16,370 nt of DNA from UBA1731 sp963653155 (GTDB lineage: Bacteria; Verrucomicrobiota; Kiritimatiellia; RFP12; UBA1067): positions 1 to 16,370 of the forward strand of contig CAVJWR010000072.1 in assembly GCA_963653155.1 (NCBI GenBank), read 5' to 3'. Below are positions 15,228-16,370 of the stretch, one piece after another; within the stretch, counting starts at the first letter, position 1, and each line of letters starts with the position of its first letter. The notes under the pieces were generated by a model. It was not told the origin of the DNA, made no database searches, and saw only the letters and a program-made list of their open reading frames with translations. The translations under genes were made by a program, and so were the position numbers.

Positions 15228-16370
15228 CTACCTTAGGATAACCAACGTGCCCTTCTCTGGTCCAATTCGCAGCCTATTGCCAGAAAGGCGCAGCGTCCAG
15301 CCAACCGGAAGGCCATCGGACACAAGTGACGGCATTCCCGTGAAGCCATTCGCAAAGCGGAGGATCGTGATCGGTTTGGAGATGTTCGCGAGCGCATCCA
15401 CATTCTTCGGGGCCAGCGTCGCCCCTTCCGGGAAGTCGAATGCCGCCGGATACGTCACGGCCCCGTTGGCGGCGACGGTCGTGCAGTCCACCGCATACGA
15501 CGTAGGCAGGGCATATCCGTTCGCATCGAGAACGCCTCCGGCGAACACTACCGTCGTGCCGTCCGGCAGGGCTTCCGCAACATCAAACCTAAGGGTTCCT
15601 CCCGCAAGCACGGTGTCGCCACCCCACGTATTCGCCGCCGAAAGGCCAAGAGTTCCCTTGCCGGCCTTGGTGAATGCGCCCACATCGGCATTAGGTGCAA
15701 GGACGCATGGGATTTCAGCCACGACATCCTTCGCGAGATACACCTTCGCAGTCGCGGCAGTGTAGCCTACGCCAGGCGCCGTGACGGCGAGGTTTGTGAC
15801 GCACTGGCGTTCACTGTCGTACAGGGCAATGGCAGCCGCGCCCTCGCCATCTCCGTCAATCTCGACGTACGGTGCCACATTGCATCCTTCGCAAATCGGG
15901 AATTTGCCGTCGAATCCGGCGATTCCCTTCCCATCAGCGCCGGATATCGGCAAGCCCGTCGCGGCGTCATTGCCATCCGTGTCAACCGTCATGCCCCCGG
16001 CGTAGACGGTCACTCGGTTGACGGCATTCTCCCCCTGTTCGTCACAGAATATCGTCTTGCCATTTCCTCCGCACCTGAACGTGCCACCGTCGAACGAGAG
16101 ATAGCACCGCGACGTCGACTTGCCCTGCATGAAGCCATATGCGCAGAACGTGCCGCCGCGCAGGATATCCACGTAGGCCCTGCACTCCAGGCCGCTGTTC
16201 CAGTTGAATCTTGAGAAGTCGCCGCCATTGTCGAGCAGCGTCCCTTCGCCCTCGACCACGATGTGTGAACGAGCGGCGGAGTTGTACGAGTTGCCGACCT
16301 TCAGTTCGCCCCCACGGTGGATCATCTGCGCCCCATCCGAGAGATGGACAAGCCCTGCGAAGCCATTAAG
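15228..16370 (-). CDS. Autotransporter-like beta-helix protein with PATR repeat (5' end outside the window)
   Basis: 380 residues are visible; the frame stays open to the right edge, so the N-terminus is missing and the ATG at 16325 is internal. The sequence is a glycine-rich beta-helix (for example GLVHLSDGAQMIHRGGELK, GTLLDNGGDFSRFNWNSG). It carries a recognisable passenger-associated transport repeat, GKGTLGLSAANTWGGDTVLA followed by GGTLRFDV. The protein ends with FTGMPSLVSDG, then GWTLRLSGNRLRI and GTLVILR. This end resembles the C-terminus of the protein at 6975-10097, so it is probably a shared terminal module. PATR proteins are normally exported to the cell surface; no beta-barrel is visible here. 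It is followed after 27 nt by a DUF4838 lipoprotein. Confidence 0.8.
   Translation of the reverse strand, partial: LNGFAGLVHLSDGAQMIHRGGELKVGNSYNSAARSHIVVEGEGTLLDNGGDFSRFNWNSGLECRAYVDILRGGTFCAYGFMQGKSTSRCYLSFDGGTFRCGGNGKTIFCDEQGENAVNRVTVYAGGMTVDTDGNDAATGLPISGADGKGIAGFDGKFPICEGCNVAPYVEIDGDGEGAAAIALYDSERQCVTNLAVTAPGVGYTAATAKVYLAKDVVAEIPCVLAPNADVGAFTKAGKGTLGLSAANTWGGDTVLAGGTLRFDVAEALPDGTTVVFAGGVLDANGYALPTSYAVDCTTVAANGAVTYPAAFDFPEGATLAPKNVDALANISKPITILRFANGFTGMPSLVSDGLPVGWTLRLSGNRLRIGPEKGTLVILR

Overview
The window reads as a chromosomal stretch of a Gram-negative, probably anaerobic bacterium of the Verrucomicrobiota/Kiritimatiellota type. This assignment is inferred from gene content: DUF4838 lipoproteins, secreted autotransporter-like beta-helix proteins, a Sec-exported RHS protein with a 'DGWN' variant core-end motif, and a histidine kinase with an OB-fold-like sensor region. 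I saw no rRNA, tRNA, CRISPR array or transposase. Three of the promoters I can read are of sigma-70 type with a TGG-extended -10 box; none resembles the Bacteroidota -7 box.

Left part (1-5351, all minus strand): an RHS/YD-repeat module. A promoter at 5322-5351 drives a 1298-residue exported RHS protein (1346-5242). Its core is very GC-rich, and its last ~191 residues form a lower-GC, unrelated-looking tip (1349-1921). Three small genes follow: a lipoprotein (893-1321) whose 3' end appears broken by two frameshifts, a membrane-anchored protein (370-777), and a 73-residue protein (102-323). The layout matches a polymorphic toxin plus downstream immunity candidates, though I recognise none of the small products. 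A second promoter fires out of the left edge.

Middle (5388-10097, minus): an apparent two-gene operon. It encodes a 1040-residue exported beta-helix/autotransporter-like protein, followed after 6 nt by a 526-residue DUF4838-type lipoprotein.

Divergent from it (10226-12768, plus): a two-component system. A membrane histidine kinase, probably translated from a leaderless mRNA, overlaps a NarL/FixJ-type response regulator by ATGA. Between the kinase and the beta-helix gene lies a perfect dyad (10164-10179) placed where a class II activator of the beta-helix operon would bind.

Right part (12819-16370, minus, convergent with the regulator): the same gene pair again. A beta-helix/PATR protein (5' end beyond the window) is followed after 27 nt by a 793-residue DUF4838 lipoprotein with a C-terminal jelly-roll-like domain. 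The two beta-helix proteins share a related C-terminal end. The most interesting hypothesis is therefore a recurrent two-gene unit, surface beta-helix protein plus DUF4838 lipoprotein, flanking a dedicated two-component system that may control at least one copy.
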